Shown: positions 7,830-16,573 of the stretch, piece after piece
How positions within the stretch are numbered: position 1 is the first letter of the stretch
Layout: the number at the start of each line of letters is the position of its first letter
From: UBA1206 sp050953105
GTDB lineage: Bacteria; Bacillota; Clostridia; Oscillospirales; CAG-382
Length of the DNA stretch: 64,000 nucleotides
Assembly (NCBI GenBank): GCA_050953105.1
Contig: JBMNMA010000004.1
Span: 801,780 to 865,779 of the forward strand
Reading direction: 5' to 3'
Program-made: the position numbers and the translations under genes
Notes under the pieces: generated by a model
Database searches by the model: none
Told to the model about the DNA's origin: nothing
The model's input: the letters and a program-made list of their open reading frames with translations, nothing else

Positions 7830-8516
7830 ATGATAAACTATGATAAAATTATAGAATATTGGGACAAGGTATTTAGAGAGACCAAAAAAAGTCCTATTAA
7901 AACAGCAAGTGTAGGCCCAAATGATTTGGATAAGGCATTAGATTGGCTTTGTCAGAATTCAAGTTCCATACTCGATTTTGGTTGTGGTAATGGTGTTATG
8001 TTGTTTAAGTGTTGTCTTAGAGGAACAAATAATCATAGAGGTATTGATATTTCAGAGGAAGGGATTAAGGTCGCCAAAGAGATTCAAAGGTTAAGCGAGA
8101 AAGAAGGTTTTGCTTTTTCTGTAGGTGGAGTGGAAGAACTGGAGACCATAGCCGATGAAGCTTTTGATGGAGTTATTCTATCTAATATAATAGATAATTT
8201 GATTCCCCAAGATGCTATTAAAGTGTTGACGGAAGTAAAGCGCATTCTTAAAATAGATGGTAAGGTATTAGTGAAATTAAATCCTTTCCTTACAGATAAT
8301 CAAATAAATGAATGGAACATAAAGATTATTGAGAATAACTTTTTAGATGATGGATTATATTTATGGAATCAATCTACCGAAGAATGGATTAGATTATTAG
8401 AGAATTATTTTCGCATTTTAGAATGTAAAGAGATTTATTATCCAGAATTTGATCAATATAATAGATTATTTTTACTTTGTAAAAAGGAAGAGTGTCCTGG
8501 TCAAGCGAAATTGTAA
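7830..8516 (+). CDS. Class I SAM-dependent methyltransferase
   Basis: A 228-residue protein with a strong CAGGAGGT ribosome binding site. SAM motif I is ILDFGCGNGVM (about residues 49-59), followed by GIDISEEGIKVAKE (motif II) and LSNIIDNLIPQDA (post-motif II), the standard Rossmann methyltransferase order. The substrate is unknown; small-molecule methylation is likely. Its stop lies within the first bases of the IS3 inverted repeat, so the last few residues may be supplied by the insertion and the original C-terminus may have been longer. Confidence 0.8.
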   Translation: MINYDKIIEYWDKVFRETKKSPIKTASVGPNDLDKALDWLCQNSSSILDFGCGNGVMLFKCCLRGTNNHRGIDISEEGIKVAKEIQRLSEKEGFAFSVGGVEELETIADEAFDGVILSNIIDNLIPQDAIKVLTEVKRILKIDGKVLVKLNPFLTDNQINEWNIKIIENNFLDDGLYLWNQSTEEWIRLLENYFRILECKEIYYPEFDQYNRLFLLCKKEECPGQAKL

Positions 8517-9436
8517 CACCCTGACCTAATATTTTTATTAATGAATCGAGCTTCAAAAGGTGTGAGATCGTTGTTATAGGAATGCGGCCTGAGATGGTTG
8601 TACCATAAAAAGACATACTCCTCAGTCGCAGAATTAAGCTCCGCATCACTACGAAAAATGTGCTGATATATTAACTCATTCTTGAAAGTGTTAAAGTACC
8701 TTTCCATCGGAGCGTTGTCATATGGGCATCCGGCTTTGCTCATGCTTTGAGTAACATTAACAGATTCACAAAACTCAGTAAAGGCTTTTGATGTGTATTG
8801 AGAGCCTTGATCACTGTGTAAAATCAAACCACTCTTTGGGATAGACTGTGAGGAAAGAGCCTTTTTCAGTGTATTTATTGCTAATTCTGCAGTCATTGTT
8901 TTGCTATTCAAGCTTGCAATCACAGAACGGTCATAAAGGTCAATAATCGAGCAGTTATAACGTTTCTGACCATCCTTCAAAAACAAATACGTGAAATCCG
9001 TGCACCACTTTTGGTTAACATTTTCTGCTTTGAAGTTTTGATTTAAAAGGTCAGGGAAAACCTTATGAATATTCCCTTTAATGTAACCGGGCGTCCTTCT
9101 CTTCAGAAGTGAAAACAGCTGAAGTTCTCTATTCATGTACTTATGGACTGTTGTTTTACTAAGATTTATGCCTTTTCTGGATAGAAAAATCCTCATTTTT
9201 CGATGACCGAGCCGACCTTTGGTATTATGGTAAATATCTTTAATCTGCTTAAGAATTACTTGTTTTTTGGCTTTAAAAACTGTTTTTCTTCTTTTAAGGT
9301 AATTATAATATGCATTTGGACTGATGCAAAGTCTTCTTAAAAGCCACCTAACACCGAAATATGTATGATTTTTCTCAATAAACCGATAAACCGCTAATCG
9401 ATTTCCTTTGCAAAGAATGCCGCCGCTTTTTTTAAG
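8501..9436 (-). CDS. IS3 transposase OrfB (DDE catalytic part, made by -1 frameshift)
   Basis: The frame is open from the A7G slippery tract (complement of 9427-9433) to a TGA at 8501-8503, about 310 codons. HTH_21-like RFIEKNHTYFGVRWLLRRL is followed by the rve integrase core: WCTDFTYL (first D), LHSDQGSQYTS (second D) and the PYDNAPMERYFNTFKNE block (catalytic E). It has no independent start with a good ribosome binding site at the tract, consistent with OrfAB fusion by programmed frameshifting. An internal ATG at 9196 would give a 231-residue product. The stop falls 11 bp beyond the inferred IR end. Confidence 0.85.
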   Translation of the reverse strand, partial: LKKSGGILCKGNRLAVYRFIEKNHTYFGVRWLLRRLCISPNAYYNYLKRRKTVFKAKKQVILKQIKDIYHNTKGRLGHRKMRIFLSRKGINLSKTTVHKYMNRELQLFSLLKRRTPGYIKGNIHKVFPDLLNQNFKAENVNQKWCTDFTYLFLKDGQKRYNCSIIDLYDRSVIASLNSKTMTAELAINTLKKALSSQSIPKSGLILHSDQGSQYTSKAFTEFCESVNVTQSMSKAGCPYDNAPMERYFNTFKNELIYQHIFRSDAELNSATEEYVFLWYNHLRPHSYNNDLTPFEARFINKNIRSGCYNFA

Positions 9437-9739
9437 AACTCGTTCTCCTTTTTGGCTTCTTCGAGCTGCTTTCTAAGTTTTCGATTCTCAGACATTAAAT
9501 CATATTCCTCTTTGCTCTGCGGGTTTACTTGGCATTCTTCGCGGTATATTTTTATCCAGTTCGATATGCTGCCATGGCTTATGTTATATTCTGCAGCAAG
9601 ACTTTTGAGGGTTCGTCCTTCTTCAAGATGAAGGCGAACGATCCTCTTTTTAAACTCGTTTTCGTAATGTTTCTTTTTGTTTTGTTTCATGCTTTTCTCC
9701 TTTTATAGTTATTATACTATATTAGGGTAAGATGTTATA
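8512..9739 (-). mobile_element. IS3-family insertion sequence (IS150-like)
   Basis: Two overlapping transposase frames are bounded by imperfect inverted repeats: 8512-8532 (starts TGTAACACC) and the complement of 9719-9739 (starts TATAACATC), 16 of 21 positions matching. The length of about 1.23 kb suits the family. No flanking target duplication is obvious. It sits between the methyltransferase and the promoter region of the HEPN-STAND gene. Confidence 0.85.
9394..9690 (-). CDS. IS3 transposase OrfA (helix-turn-helix, leucine zipper)
   Basis: A 98-residue protein with the HTH_Tnp_1 pattern: FKKRIVRLHLEEGRTLKSLA and YNISHGSISNWIKIY, then a coiled-coil NRKLRKQLEEAKKENEFLKK used for multimerisation. 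It binds the IS ends and supplies the N-terminus of the OrfAB fusion. The A7G tract at its 3' end (KKA codons) is the likely shift site. Confidence 0.85.
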   Translation of the reverse strand: MKQNKKKHYENEFKKRIVRLHLEEGRTLKSLAAEYNISHGSISNWIKIYREECQVNPQSKEEYDLMSENRKLRKQLEEAKKENEFLKKAAAFFAKEID

Positions 9740-9851
9740 ACTTTATTATACCATGACAATAGGTCTCTATTTGTAAAAAAAAGAGTATATGGGAAATAGG
9801 TATAAAATTATGTATTACTAGTCAATGTATTACAGAAAATTCTACAAATAG

Positions 9852-9880
9852 TTGATTTAGCTTACATTTTTTAATATACT
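9852..9880 (+). promoter_or_regulatory. Candidate promoter for the HEPN-STAND gene
   Basis: TTGATT (9852-9857), a 17-bp spacer and TATACT (9875-9880), leaving an untranslated leader of about 185 bases before the start at 10072. The surrounding gap 9740-10071 is very AT-rich and holds nothing else recognisable. Confidence 0.45.
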
Positions 9881-10071
9881 ACTTATAGGTAAAACTTTCC
9901 TTTGTAGCCAAATGGAACGTGTTTCATAAAGTATTGTCGTTAATTATTCGGGAAGCATTTAATTTTCAGTATCCTACATGCCAATTCGGCTAATTATGGA
10001 AAGTTAATGTGATTGAAATATTACAGTTAAATATAGAATAAGAATGCTATAACAATACAAGGAGAGTATAT

Positions 10072-12684
10072 ATGAATGAGAGTATTATTACGAAAAAGTC
10101 TGAAATGTATGAAATGATAATAGCTCTAGAAGCAGATTTTATCGAAAATTTTCACAATAAATTGAAGCTGGAAGACATTCCGAAAAGTGTTATACAGTCA
10201 TCCAAATTGACAAATGATAGAGATCCTTTCTTATCTGTTTTGCGTGGTTTAGATTTTCAAGCGTATATTGAAATTTGTAATGCCAATATAGAAAAACTGA
10301 ATTTTGGTGTTATACAGAAGGATTTTATTAATAAAGACTTTATAAAAATAATACCTATTCGTAATAATGTGATGCACCCTAGACCACTGGCTTTATATGA
10401 CTATCCAATATTAAAAGAAACTTTTAACCAGATTGACAAAATATTAAGTTCAATGACATGGACTAATGTTCTTTTAACCAGGAGAAAAATAGCAGAGCAT
10501 CCAGAAGAACTTATATCTCCTCCCATAAATTTAAAAAAAAGTGATAGAATTATTGAGAATTTACCTGCCATTGTTGATTATGAGGAAACAAGTTTTATCG
10601 GTAGAAGAAGAGAAATCGGAGAAATTAAAGCTAAGTTAAATAAGAACAACGTTCATATTCTAAGTATAATTGGAGACGGTGGGATAGGTAAGACAGCAAT
10701 TGTATTAAAGCTATTATATGACTTACTAGATGAAGAAAATTGCAAGTGGGAATTAATACTCTGGACTTCGTTAAAGACTAGTGAATTAAATAATTATGAA
10801 TTCTCTGAGATAAAAAATTCTCTAAAAAATACGTCCGCAATGTATAATCAACTAGCCTCAGTAGTTGGTGCTGACTCTTCAAAGAATGTTGAAGAATATA
10901 TTATTGAACTAGCTAAAAACTTTAATACACTTTTTGTTCTTGATAATTTGGAGACAATAAATACATCTGAAATAAAGGACTTTCTTGAGGAATTTGCTGA
11001 GTATGGCAAGGTTTTAATCACTTCCCGAATTGGATTAGGAGAAATGGAGCATCGATATAAGTTAGGTGGACTTGATAATACAGATGTTATGGAATATACA
11101 GACACTTTATTAAGCCTGTATGGATTTGAAGGTATGTTCAGCAATACGGAAAAATATGATATTGCAGTGAAACAATTACATTCAAATCCTTTAGCAATTA
11201 AATGGTTTGTTAGATGTTTATACAATGGACAAACAGTTGATAATGTATTAGCCCACAAGGAAGATATTATTAATTTTTGCATGTCAAATGTTTATGAAAA
11301 ACTTTCTGATAAAGCTCATGAAGTATTAAATATTATGGTTGTAGCCGGTGTGGATTTATCATATGCGGAATTAATGTATTATTTAGATTGTAATTTAGAT
11401 GATTATACTGATATTAGCTATGCATTAAATGATTTGATTAAGTGTAACTTTATTGATGATGTTATATTTAGAACAGAGAAAAAAGTATCAATAACTAGCT
11501 TTGCAAAAGAATTTTTAAAGCTAAACTTTGTCGACACAAAGCAGCTAGTTTCGAAATTTAAAGAAAAGGAAAAGGTTATACTTACTTTTCATCAACAAGT
11601 GTTACAGAGTAAACATAAGTCTCCATATGCTATGAAATCCTTCTCATTTCATAATAATGATAAAAGTCGCATTATTGCAGCCTTTTATTTAATGAAGGCA
11701 ATACAATGTTCGAACAAAGATAATATGGACGAAGCTTTTAAACTTGTTAGTTTTGCAAAAAAGTTAGCGCCAAACTATTTTGAGTGTAATAAAGTAGCAG
11801 CATTTTTATATGGTACAACTAGTCCCTTAAAAGCAAGGGAAGAGTATGATATAGCAAAAGAGTATTGTGAAACAGATGAAGAAAAAGCAACAATCTTGGT
11901 TGTTTATGCAGGTTTCCTATTGCGTTGTAACGACTATCATACTGCTATTAGTGAATTATCAGTTGCTCAAGCCCTTCAGCCAGATAATATCTATATAAAA
12001 CTAGAAAGAATAAAAATATTGGGGTGTATAAATGACTTTAAAGAAGCATATTCATTATTGGATTCTATAGATTATGAATTATTGGATAATCATTATAAAA
12101 ATATTTATTTGACTAGAAAAGCTGACTTATTGAAAAGGCAGTCTGAGCTTTTTGATCAACGTGATATTAAGAAAAAATTTGAATTAATAAAAAATGCATT
12201 TTGTACACTAGAAGAAAGTCAAGAACCAGATGAACAAATATACGATTATATGGTATATTTGTTAAGCAATTTATCCTATATAATTTTTGATGAGAGTGTC
12301 ATGAGTTTCATAAAAGAGAAAATTGAAAAATATTTTACATTTTTCAGGAAATGTCGAAGATTTAAAGAGTTAAAAAAGAATATAATTGCTAAGCTAGATG
12401 GTATCAACGAAACTCCATTAAAAACTGAAATTGAAAAATACTTCAGAGAGTTCGATGATTTACTTCCGAAATTAAAATCAAATCAAGGAGTAGTTTATGC
12501 GCTAAAATACGAGCAAGGTTTTGGTTTTTTTAAAACAAAAGATTATCCGAAAGGTGTGTATTTTAGAATAAACTATAATATAAGAGAAATACAGATCGGA
12601 GATATTATTGAATTTGATGAAATAATAACCACATCAAAAGGAGTTATGGTTAGAAATATTAAAATTGTCAGTACAACAAACTGA
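10072..12684 (+). CDS. HEPN - STAND (NB-ARC-like) NTPase - TPR - cold-shock-domain protein, candidate defence effector
   Basis: An 870-residue protein with AAGGAGAG before the start. An N-terminal helical domain ends in IRNNVMHPRP, an R97-x4-H102 motif characteristic of HEPN ribonuclease or HEPN-like modules. A signal-transducing P-loop NTPase follows: FIGRRREI (about 176), Walker A GDGGIGKTA (about 200-208), Walker B LFVLDNLET (about 287), ITSR (about 315) and NPLAIKWF (about 370). Residues 380-500 look like a winged-helix/linker region, about 525-720 like TPR helical repeats (sensor), and about 803-865 like a cold-shock/OB domain (GFGFF and VYFRINYN strands). STAND proteins of this plan act as sensors that oligomerise on a trigger and activate an effector; HEPN would then cut RNA. 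A terminal CSD could bind RNA. It stands alone, last in its cassette. Confidence 0.8.
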   Translation: MNESIITKKSEMYEMIIALEADFIENFHNKLKLEDIPKSVIQSSKLTNDRDPFLSVLRGLDFQAYIEICNANIEKLNFGVIQKDFINKDFIKIIPIRNNVMHPRPLALYDYPILKETFNQIDKILSSMTWTNVLLTRRKIAEHPEELISPPINLKKSDRIIENLPAIVDYEETSFIGRRREIGEIKAKLNKNNVHILSIIGDGGIGKTAIVLKLLYDLLDEENCKWELILWTSLKTSELNNYEFSEIKNSLKNTSAMYNQLASVVGADSSKNVEEYIIELAKNFNTLFVLDNLETINTSEIKDFLEEFAEYGKVLITSRIGLGEMEHRYKLGGLDNTDVMEYTDTLLSLYGFEGMFSNTEKYDIAVKQLHSNPLAIKWFVRCLYNGQTVDNVLAHKEDIINFCMSNVYEKLSDKAHEVLNIMVVAGVDLSYAELMYYLDCNLDDYTDISYALNDLIKCNFIDDVIFRTEKKVSITSFAKEFLKLNFVDTKQLVSKFKEKEKVILTFHQQVLQSKHKSPYAMKSFSFHNNDKSRIIAAFYLMKAIQCSNKDNMDEAFKLVSFAKKLAPNYFECNKVAAFLYGTTSPLKAREEYDIAKEYCETDEEKATILVVYAGFLLRCNDYHTAISELSVAQALQPDNIYIKLERIKILGCINDFKEAYSLLDSIDYELLDNHYKNIYLTRKADLLKRQSELFDQRDIKKKFELIKNAFCTLEESQEPDEQIYDYMVYLLSNLSYIIFDESVMSFIKEKIEKYFTFFRKCRRFKELKKNIIAKLDGINETPLKTEIEKYFREFDDLLPKLKSNQGVVYALKYEQGFGFFKTKDYPKGVYFRINYNIREIQIGDIIEFDEIITTSKGVMVRNIKIVSTTN

Positions 12685-12847
12685 ATTGTTGCTATTAGGG
12701 TTATTTGTGCGCCCTTTGCTCAAGATAATCTGTCCGGCAGTTTTGCTTATGGTAGATGAAAATAACCAGGCGAGTTTGGAGCAAATAAATATTATAGAAC
12801 TTAAAATATATTAGAAACCCAAAAGGTATACAATTACTATTCAATAA

Positions 12848-12998
12848 TGTTCCCTTGAACGGCAATTTTTCAAAATCAACGAAAAATTGATTCATATGTT
12901 CCCTCGTACAGATGGTTCAAAAACGACTCACAGATATCAATTCAATCAACTCAAGCCATGTGGAGTGTGTGACGTGGGTGACAAGGGTTGAAAAATAG
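12848..12998 (+). repeat. Right-end/attachment module 1 (rlmD-end mimic)
   Basis: Two TGTTCCC repeats start at 12848 and 12897 (49 bp apart). 36 bp after the second begins a frame coding DINSINSSHVECVTW up to TAG 12996-12998. The HVEC part matches the rlmD C-terminus, and the stop is followed by AAAGGCTGAAAA, similar to the bases after the rlmD stop. The module closes the cassette ending with the HEPN-STAND gene. The rest of the 12685-13127 gap shows no gene. Confidence 0.75.
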
Positions 12999-13127
12999 AA
13001 AGGCTGAAAAAGGCTACAAGTAAAGAGTTTCCTAGTGTTGAGCCATTCTTTAAGTTGTTCTACTTGAGATAACAATATCTATAAAATCTATTTTTATGTT
13101 CTGAAAAAGGATGTATGAGGAAAAGAA

Positions 13128-14105
13128 ATGAGCATTATACAATCGCATGATATAACTCTATATGGCGGTAACGATGAGTACGATATAGTACTGCGTCCGC
13201 TTGCTGATGAACATTTACCGTACTTATACAAATGGAACGCCGATCCGGAGGTGTTGCACTGGACAGAAGGTAGTACAGCCGAGACAAACTTATCTTATTC
13301 ACCTGATACTTTATATAAAATCTATGGAGGGGATAGGGAAAACTGTTTGTGTTTCTTAGTTGAAGTTAATAGAATGCCAATAGGCGAGTGTTGGCTTCAA
13401 AAAATGAACCTGCCGCATGTCACTATTTATGATCCTGCAATTGATGTACGGATAATCGACATGTACATCGGTGAAAAATCATATTGGAACAAAGGTATAG
13501 ATACACAGTTTATTGCCATGTTGATTGATTTTGCTTTAAACGGTGAACATGTTGATGTGTTACATTGTTTTTGCGAGGACAACAATATCCGTTCGCGGAA
13601 AGTTTGGGAAAAAAATGGCTTTACTCTTGTGTTGAGTGAAGAATTACTACAACCTCAGAAGAGAAAATTTCAGTATCATTATCGTCTGACACGTAGTGAA
13701 TATATTGAACGTCATCGATATCGCCCGAATGATAGCAGCATTTTTACACTACCGATAATCGACTTGCAACCAAGCCAGCTTTATATCAGTGAAGGCAAAT
13801 TACGAAATGTACAAGAGTGGTTTAATCCGTCTGATAAAAGCGAATTTGATCCGATTCCGATAAAGGAATTTTGTAGTCGGAAGCTTATGACAGACGGTCA
13901 CACACGCGCAGTTGTGGCATATCTAGCTGGCTGGGATAGTATACCAGTTTTTATTGATCCTGACGAGCTTAACATGGATACATATGCACTTAACGTCAAA
14001 TGGTGCGACGAAGCTGGGATTCACTCTCCTATCGATCTTGTAAGCCGTATCGTTAGTCATAAAGATTATGAACGACTTTGGCGTAAACGGAATTGTGACG
14101 CTTAA
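13128..14105 (+). CDS. GNAT acetyltransferase fused to a ParB/sulfiredoxin-like domain
   Basis: A 325-residue two-domain protein. Residues about 15-190 form an acetyltransferase of the RimJ/AAC(6')-like kind: VLRPLADEHLPYLYKW at the start, MYIGEKSYWNKGIDTQF as the acetyl-CoA-binding region, and EDNNIRSRKVWEKNGF as the C-terminal strand-helix motif. Residues about 210-320 resemble ParB-N/Srx domains, with FDPIPIKEF, the MTDGHTRAVVAYLAGW helix and IPVFI. GNAT enzymes of this group acetylate aminoglycosides or protein amino groups; the ParB-like part may bind nucleotide. It is the only gene between two attachment modules. Substrate unknown. Confidence 0.75.
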   Translation: MSIIQSHDITLYGGNDEYDIVLRPLADEHLPYLYKWNADPEVLHWTEGSTAETNLSYSPDTLYKIYGGDRENCLCFLVEVNRMPIGECWLQKMNLPHVTIYDPAIDVRIIDMYIGEKSYWNKGIDTQFIAMLIDFALNGEHVDVLHCFCEDNNIRSRKVWEKNGFTLVLSEELLQPQKRKFQYHYRLTRSEYIERHRYRPNDSSIFTLPIIDLQPSQLYISEGKLRNVQEWFNPSDKSEFDPIPIKEFCSRKLMTDGHTRAVVAYLAGWDSIPVFIDPDELNMDTYALNVKWCDEAGIHSPIDLVSRIVSHKDYERLWRKRNCDA

Positions 14106-14120
14106 AAGACCGAAAACCTA

Positions 14121-14205
14121 TTGACTTTTTTTCTATGAAAAGATGTTTCTAAAATGAACAACAGACATTAATTCCATTAATTTAAGACACGTGGAGGTTG
14201 CGTAG
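14121..14205 (+). repeat. Right-end/attachment module 2 (degenerate)
   Basis: ATTGACTTTTTTTC followed by AAAGATG aligns with the second TGTTCCC repeat of the other modules. 14164-14205 codes DINSINLRHVEVA and a TAG, matching the DINSIN-x-x-HVE signature. The upstream first repeat would fall inside the GNAT gene and is not recognisable. With module 1 it encloses a one-gene unit of about 1.2 kb. Confidence 0.65.
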
Positions 14206-14252
14206 TATATATACATTCTAAAAGCAGCAATTGCATAGAAAGGAGAATAAAC

Positions 14253-14534
14253 GTGACAACAGTTGACAGAGCACTTAATTCGATCGGGAAAAAATGCTTT
14301 ATCGATTATTATGAGGATTTCAGATGCTGCACAGATAAAAATGCGTTGGCCCATAAACTTCTTTTAAATAACAAGAATGCGACATCGCTTTCAGCGCAGA
14401 TGACCAGAATTAACTATGCACAATGGATATTCGATAACAATTATGAAAAAGAAGCGTTGAGCATAATAATCAATTCAAATCGGCTTGATGATGCTATAAA
14501 GAAAATGGCAAGAGAATATTTAAATCTCTTATGA
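14253..14534 (+). CDS. Small helical protein of unknown function
   Basis: A 93-residue protein starting with GTG behind AAAGGAG. It is predicted mostly helical (DRALNSIGKKCFIDYYEDF, then YAQWIFDNNYEKEALSIII). No family or motif is recognised. It lies between attachment module 2 and the terminator that separates it from the convergent recombinase gene of phage arm A. Confidence 0.6.
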   Translation: MTTVDRALNSIGKKCFIDYYEDFRCCTDKNALAHKLLLNNKNATSLSAQMTRINYAQWIFDNNYEKEALSIIINSNRLDDAIKKMAREYLNLL

Positions 14535-14536
14535 TA

Positions 14537-14575
14537 AAGGAACCCTCCCGGTCATCATAACTAGGAGGGTTCCTT
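14537..14575. terminator. Bidirectional hairpin terminator at the left edge of phage arm A
   Basis: A perfect 12-bp inverted repeat, AAGGAACCCTCC and its complement, with a 15-bp loop, placed between two convergent genes. The A and T residues flanking the stem would serve both strands. Confidence 0.75.
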
Positions 14576-14586
14576 GCTTTATAGGT

Positions 14587-16155
14587 TTATTCATAAATTT
14601 CAACAATGATGCTGGACTTAAATTCCACATTAAATTTATCCTCGAAGACCGTAACCTTCTCAATCAACCGCCGGACAAGTTGCTCGTCGTATTCGGCAAG
14701 AGCGGTGGATTGCTTCTTTAGGAATGTGCTCATGTCAGTTATGCGCTGTTTCAGTTCATCACGGCTGGCATTTTCAACCTGCAATTTTTGTTTCTGGTCA
14801 CGCAGGCGGTAAATCTCATCTCCAACCTTCTCATAATCCGCATTGGAAGTGGCCAATTTCAGAAGCTCCGTTTGCAATTCCTCAAGCTGCTTATCAATAT
14901 CCGCCAAAGCCTTGTCGCTTTCACGATTTATGACGGTGGCGATATTATCGCGTAGAATAGTGAGGAATGAGTCCTTGTCGCAGAGCGTCTGATTAATTGC
15001 GGTGACCAGCACTTGCTCAATGGTGCTCTCCAGTACCGTGCGGGCATCGCAGAACAGGCCAGTGTTTTCTAAGCGACTGACGCAGCGCCAGACGACGGAC
15101 TTTTTGCCACGATTGTTCCAGTGAACCCTGCGAAAAACCTCGCCACATTTGCCGCAAATGATTATCTGGGCAAAGACGTGGTTGCTGCTGAATGTTCTGG
15201 TCTTTCCGTTCGGGCTGGTGTGGACGACACGGCGGCGGACAAGCTCCTCCTGCACCTGCATGAAAACTTCACGCGGGATGATGGCTTCATGGCTATTTTC
15301 TACATAATACTGCGGAACGATGCCGTTGTTCTTGACTCGCTTTTTTGTAAGAAAATCAACCGTGTAGGTTTTTTGCAAGAGAGCATCTCCGATGTACTTT
15401 TCATTTCGTAGAATATTATTAATGTTACTGGTGTGCCAGCGCTCATTGCCTGCACCGTTCAGAATACCGTCGGCCTCTAACCCCCGGGCAATCTTCAGCA
15501 TACTGGCACCCTCAAGGTATTCCCTGTAGATGCGCTTTACGATTTCGGCTTCTTCGGGTACAACCACAAGGCGCTTATTCTCATCCTTGGTATAACCGAG
15601 AAACCGTGCGCAGTTGACTTGTATTTCACCTTGTTGGTAACGATACTGCAAACCCAGCTTCACATTCTGACTCAAGGACTGACTTTCCTGCTGCGCAAGG
15701 GATGCCATAATCGTGAGCATAACCTCGCCCTTGGAATCCATGGTGTTTATGTTTTCTTTCTCAAAATAGACCGGGATGTTCTTATCCTTCAGCTGACGGA
15801 TATATTTCAAGCAGTCCAGCGTATTTCGGGCAAATCGGCTGATGGACTTTGTAATGATCATATCGATATTACCGGCCATACACTCGTCAATCATGCGGTT
15901 GAATTCTTCACGCTTCTTAGTATTGGTACCGGAAATACCGTCGTCCGCAAAAATCCCTGCCAGCATCCAGTCGGGGTGCCCTTGTATGTAGGCAGTGTAA
16001 TGCTCAATCTGTGTGTCATAGCTGGTAGCTTGCTCCTCGCTGTCTGTGGAAACACGGCAGTAAGCAGCAACGCGCAGTTTCGGTTTTTCCTCGTCCTTGC
16101 TCTTGCGAGTATGCTTTCTTGCCGGAATCACTGTGACATTTTTACTGACTGCCAT
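14587..16155 (-). CDS. Large serine recombinase, arm A distal copy
   Basis: A 522-residue phage-type serine integrase. The N-terminal resolvase domain has AAYCRVSTDSEEQ with the nucleophile Ser, and SISRFARNTLDCL. The recombinase domain is around residues 190-300, a zinc ribbon CGKCGEVFRR...CVSR near 340-375 and a coiled coil (DIDKQLEELQTELLKL) near 440 follow. It is the third gene of a large-small-large recombinase trio at the end of arm A and begins inside the preceding 143-residue gene. Its equivalent in arm B is 46768-48333. Likely part of phage integration and excision. Confidence 0.9.
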   Translation of the reverse strand: MAVSKNVTVIPARKHTRKSKDEEKPKLRVAAYCRVSTDSEEQATSYDTQIEHYTAYIQGHPDWMLAGIFADDGISGTNTKKREEFNRMIDECMAGNIDMIITKSISRFARNTLDCLKYIRQLKDKNIPVYFEKENINTMDSKGEVMLTIMASLAQQESQSLSQNVKLGLQYRYQQGEIQVNCARFLGYTKDENKRLVVVPEEAEIVKRIYREYLEGASMLKIARGLEADGILNGAGNERWHTSNINNILRNEKYIGDALLQKTYTVDFLTKKRVKNNGIVPQYYVENSHEAIIPREVFMQVQEELVRRRVVHTSPNGKTRTFSSNHVFAQIIICGKCGEVFRRVHWNNRGKKSVVWRCVSRLENTGLFCDARTVLESTIEQVLVTAINQTLCDKDSFLTILRDNIATVINRESDKALADIDKQLEELQTELLKLATSNADYEKVGDEIYRLRDQKQKLQVENASRDELKQRITDMSTFLKKQSTALAEYDEQLVRRLIEKVTVFEDKFNVEFKSSIIVEIYE

Positions 16156-16573
16156 TCTTGTTCACCTCCATTTCAATTAAACTGTAGGCGTATTCCGCCT
16201 GCCCGAAGGGGTCGTCGAGTTCCTCTGTTCCTTCTTTCATGCGAAAGATCGTAGGATAAACGACCTCTTTTTCTTGTATAAACTTTTTGGTACGGCCGAG
16301 TCTTTCCGCCCGCATAATTCGTTCTGCTTCGGCAGTGTTAAAAGTGTCTTTGTCAATAATCGCCGGATAAAACTCATCACCGAGGTATCGGGTATTTCGT
16401 AGCATCCTGCCGATACCGGAATGGAAAGCTTTAATACCTGCTTTCTTAGCTGCTGTCGCCAAGGAATCGCCGCTCAGGTAAGATTGAAATAATGTTTTAA
16501 TCTGTTCTGCAGCCTCTTTATCAATTACGGCCTTTCCGTTTTCAATACGGTAGCCAAATGGTATATGGCTCAT
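16142..16573 (-). CDS. Recombinase accessory protein lacking the catalytic domain
   Basis: A 143-residue protein containing only a pfam Recombinase-like DNA-binding portion (FGYRIENGKAVIDKEAAEQI, RMLRNTRYLGDEFYPAII). It lacks the resolvase catalytic serine region. It lies between the two large serine recombinases, with its stop overlapping the start of the next. The same small gene occurs in arm B at 46350-46781, so it is a conserved, probably functional third component rather than a fragment. Confidence 0.8.
   Translation of the reverse strand: MSHIPFGYRIENGKAVIDKEAAEQIKTLFQSYLSGDSLATAAKKAGIKAFHSGIGRMLRNTRYLGDEFYPAIIDKDTFNTAEAERIMRAERLGRTKKFIQEKEVVYPTIFRMKEGTEELDDPFGQAEYAYSLIEMEVNKNGSQ

Noticed and set aside
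8501..8516. Methyltransferase and IS3 OrfB overlapping as an operon or functional link
   Set aside because: They are convergent and overlap only because the insertion joined them; each stop lies at the insertion border.
12848..12998. Integron attC sites for the cassette-end modules
   Set aside because: No IntI-type integrase is present, the modules lack the folded inverted core sites of attC, and their similarity is to the rlmD coding end.
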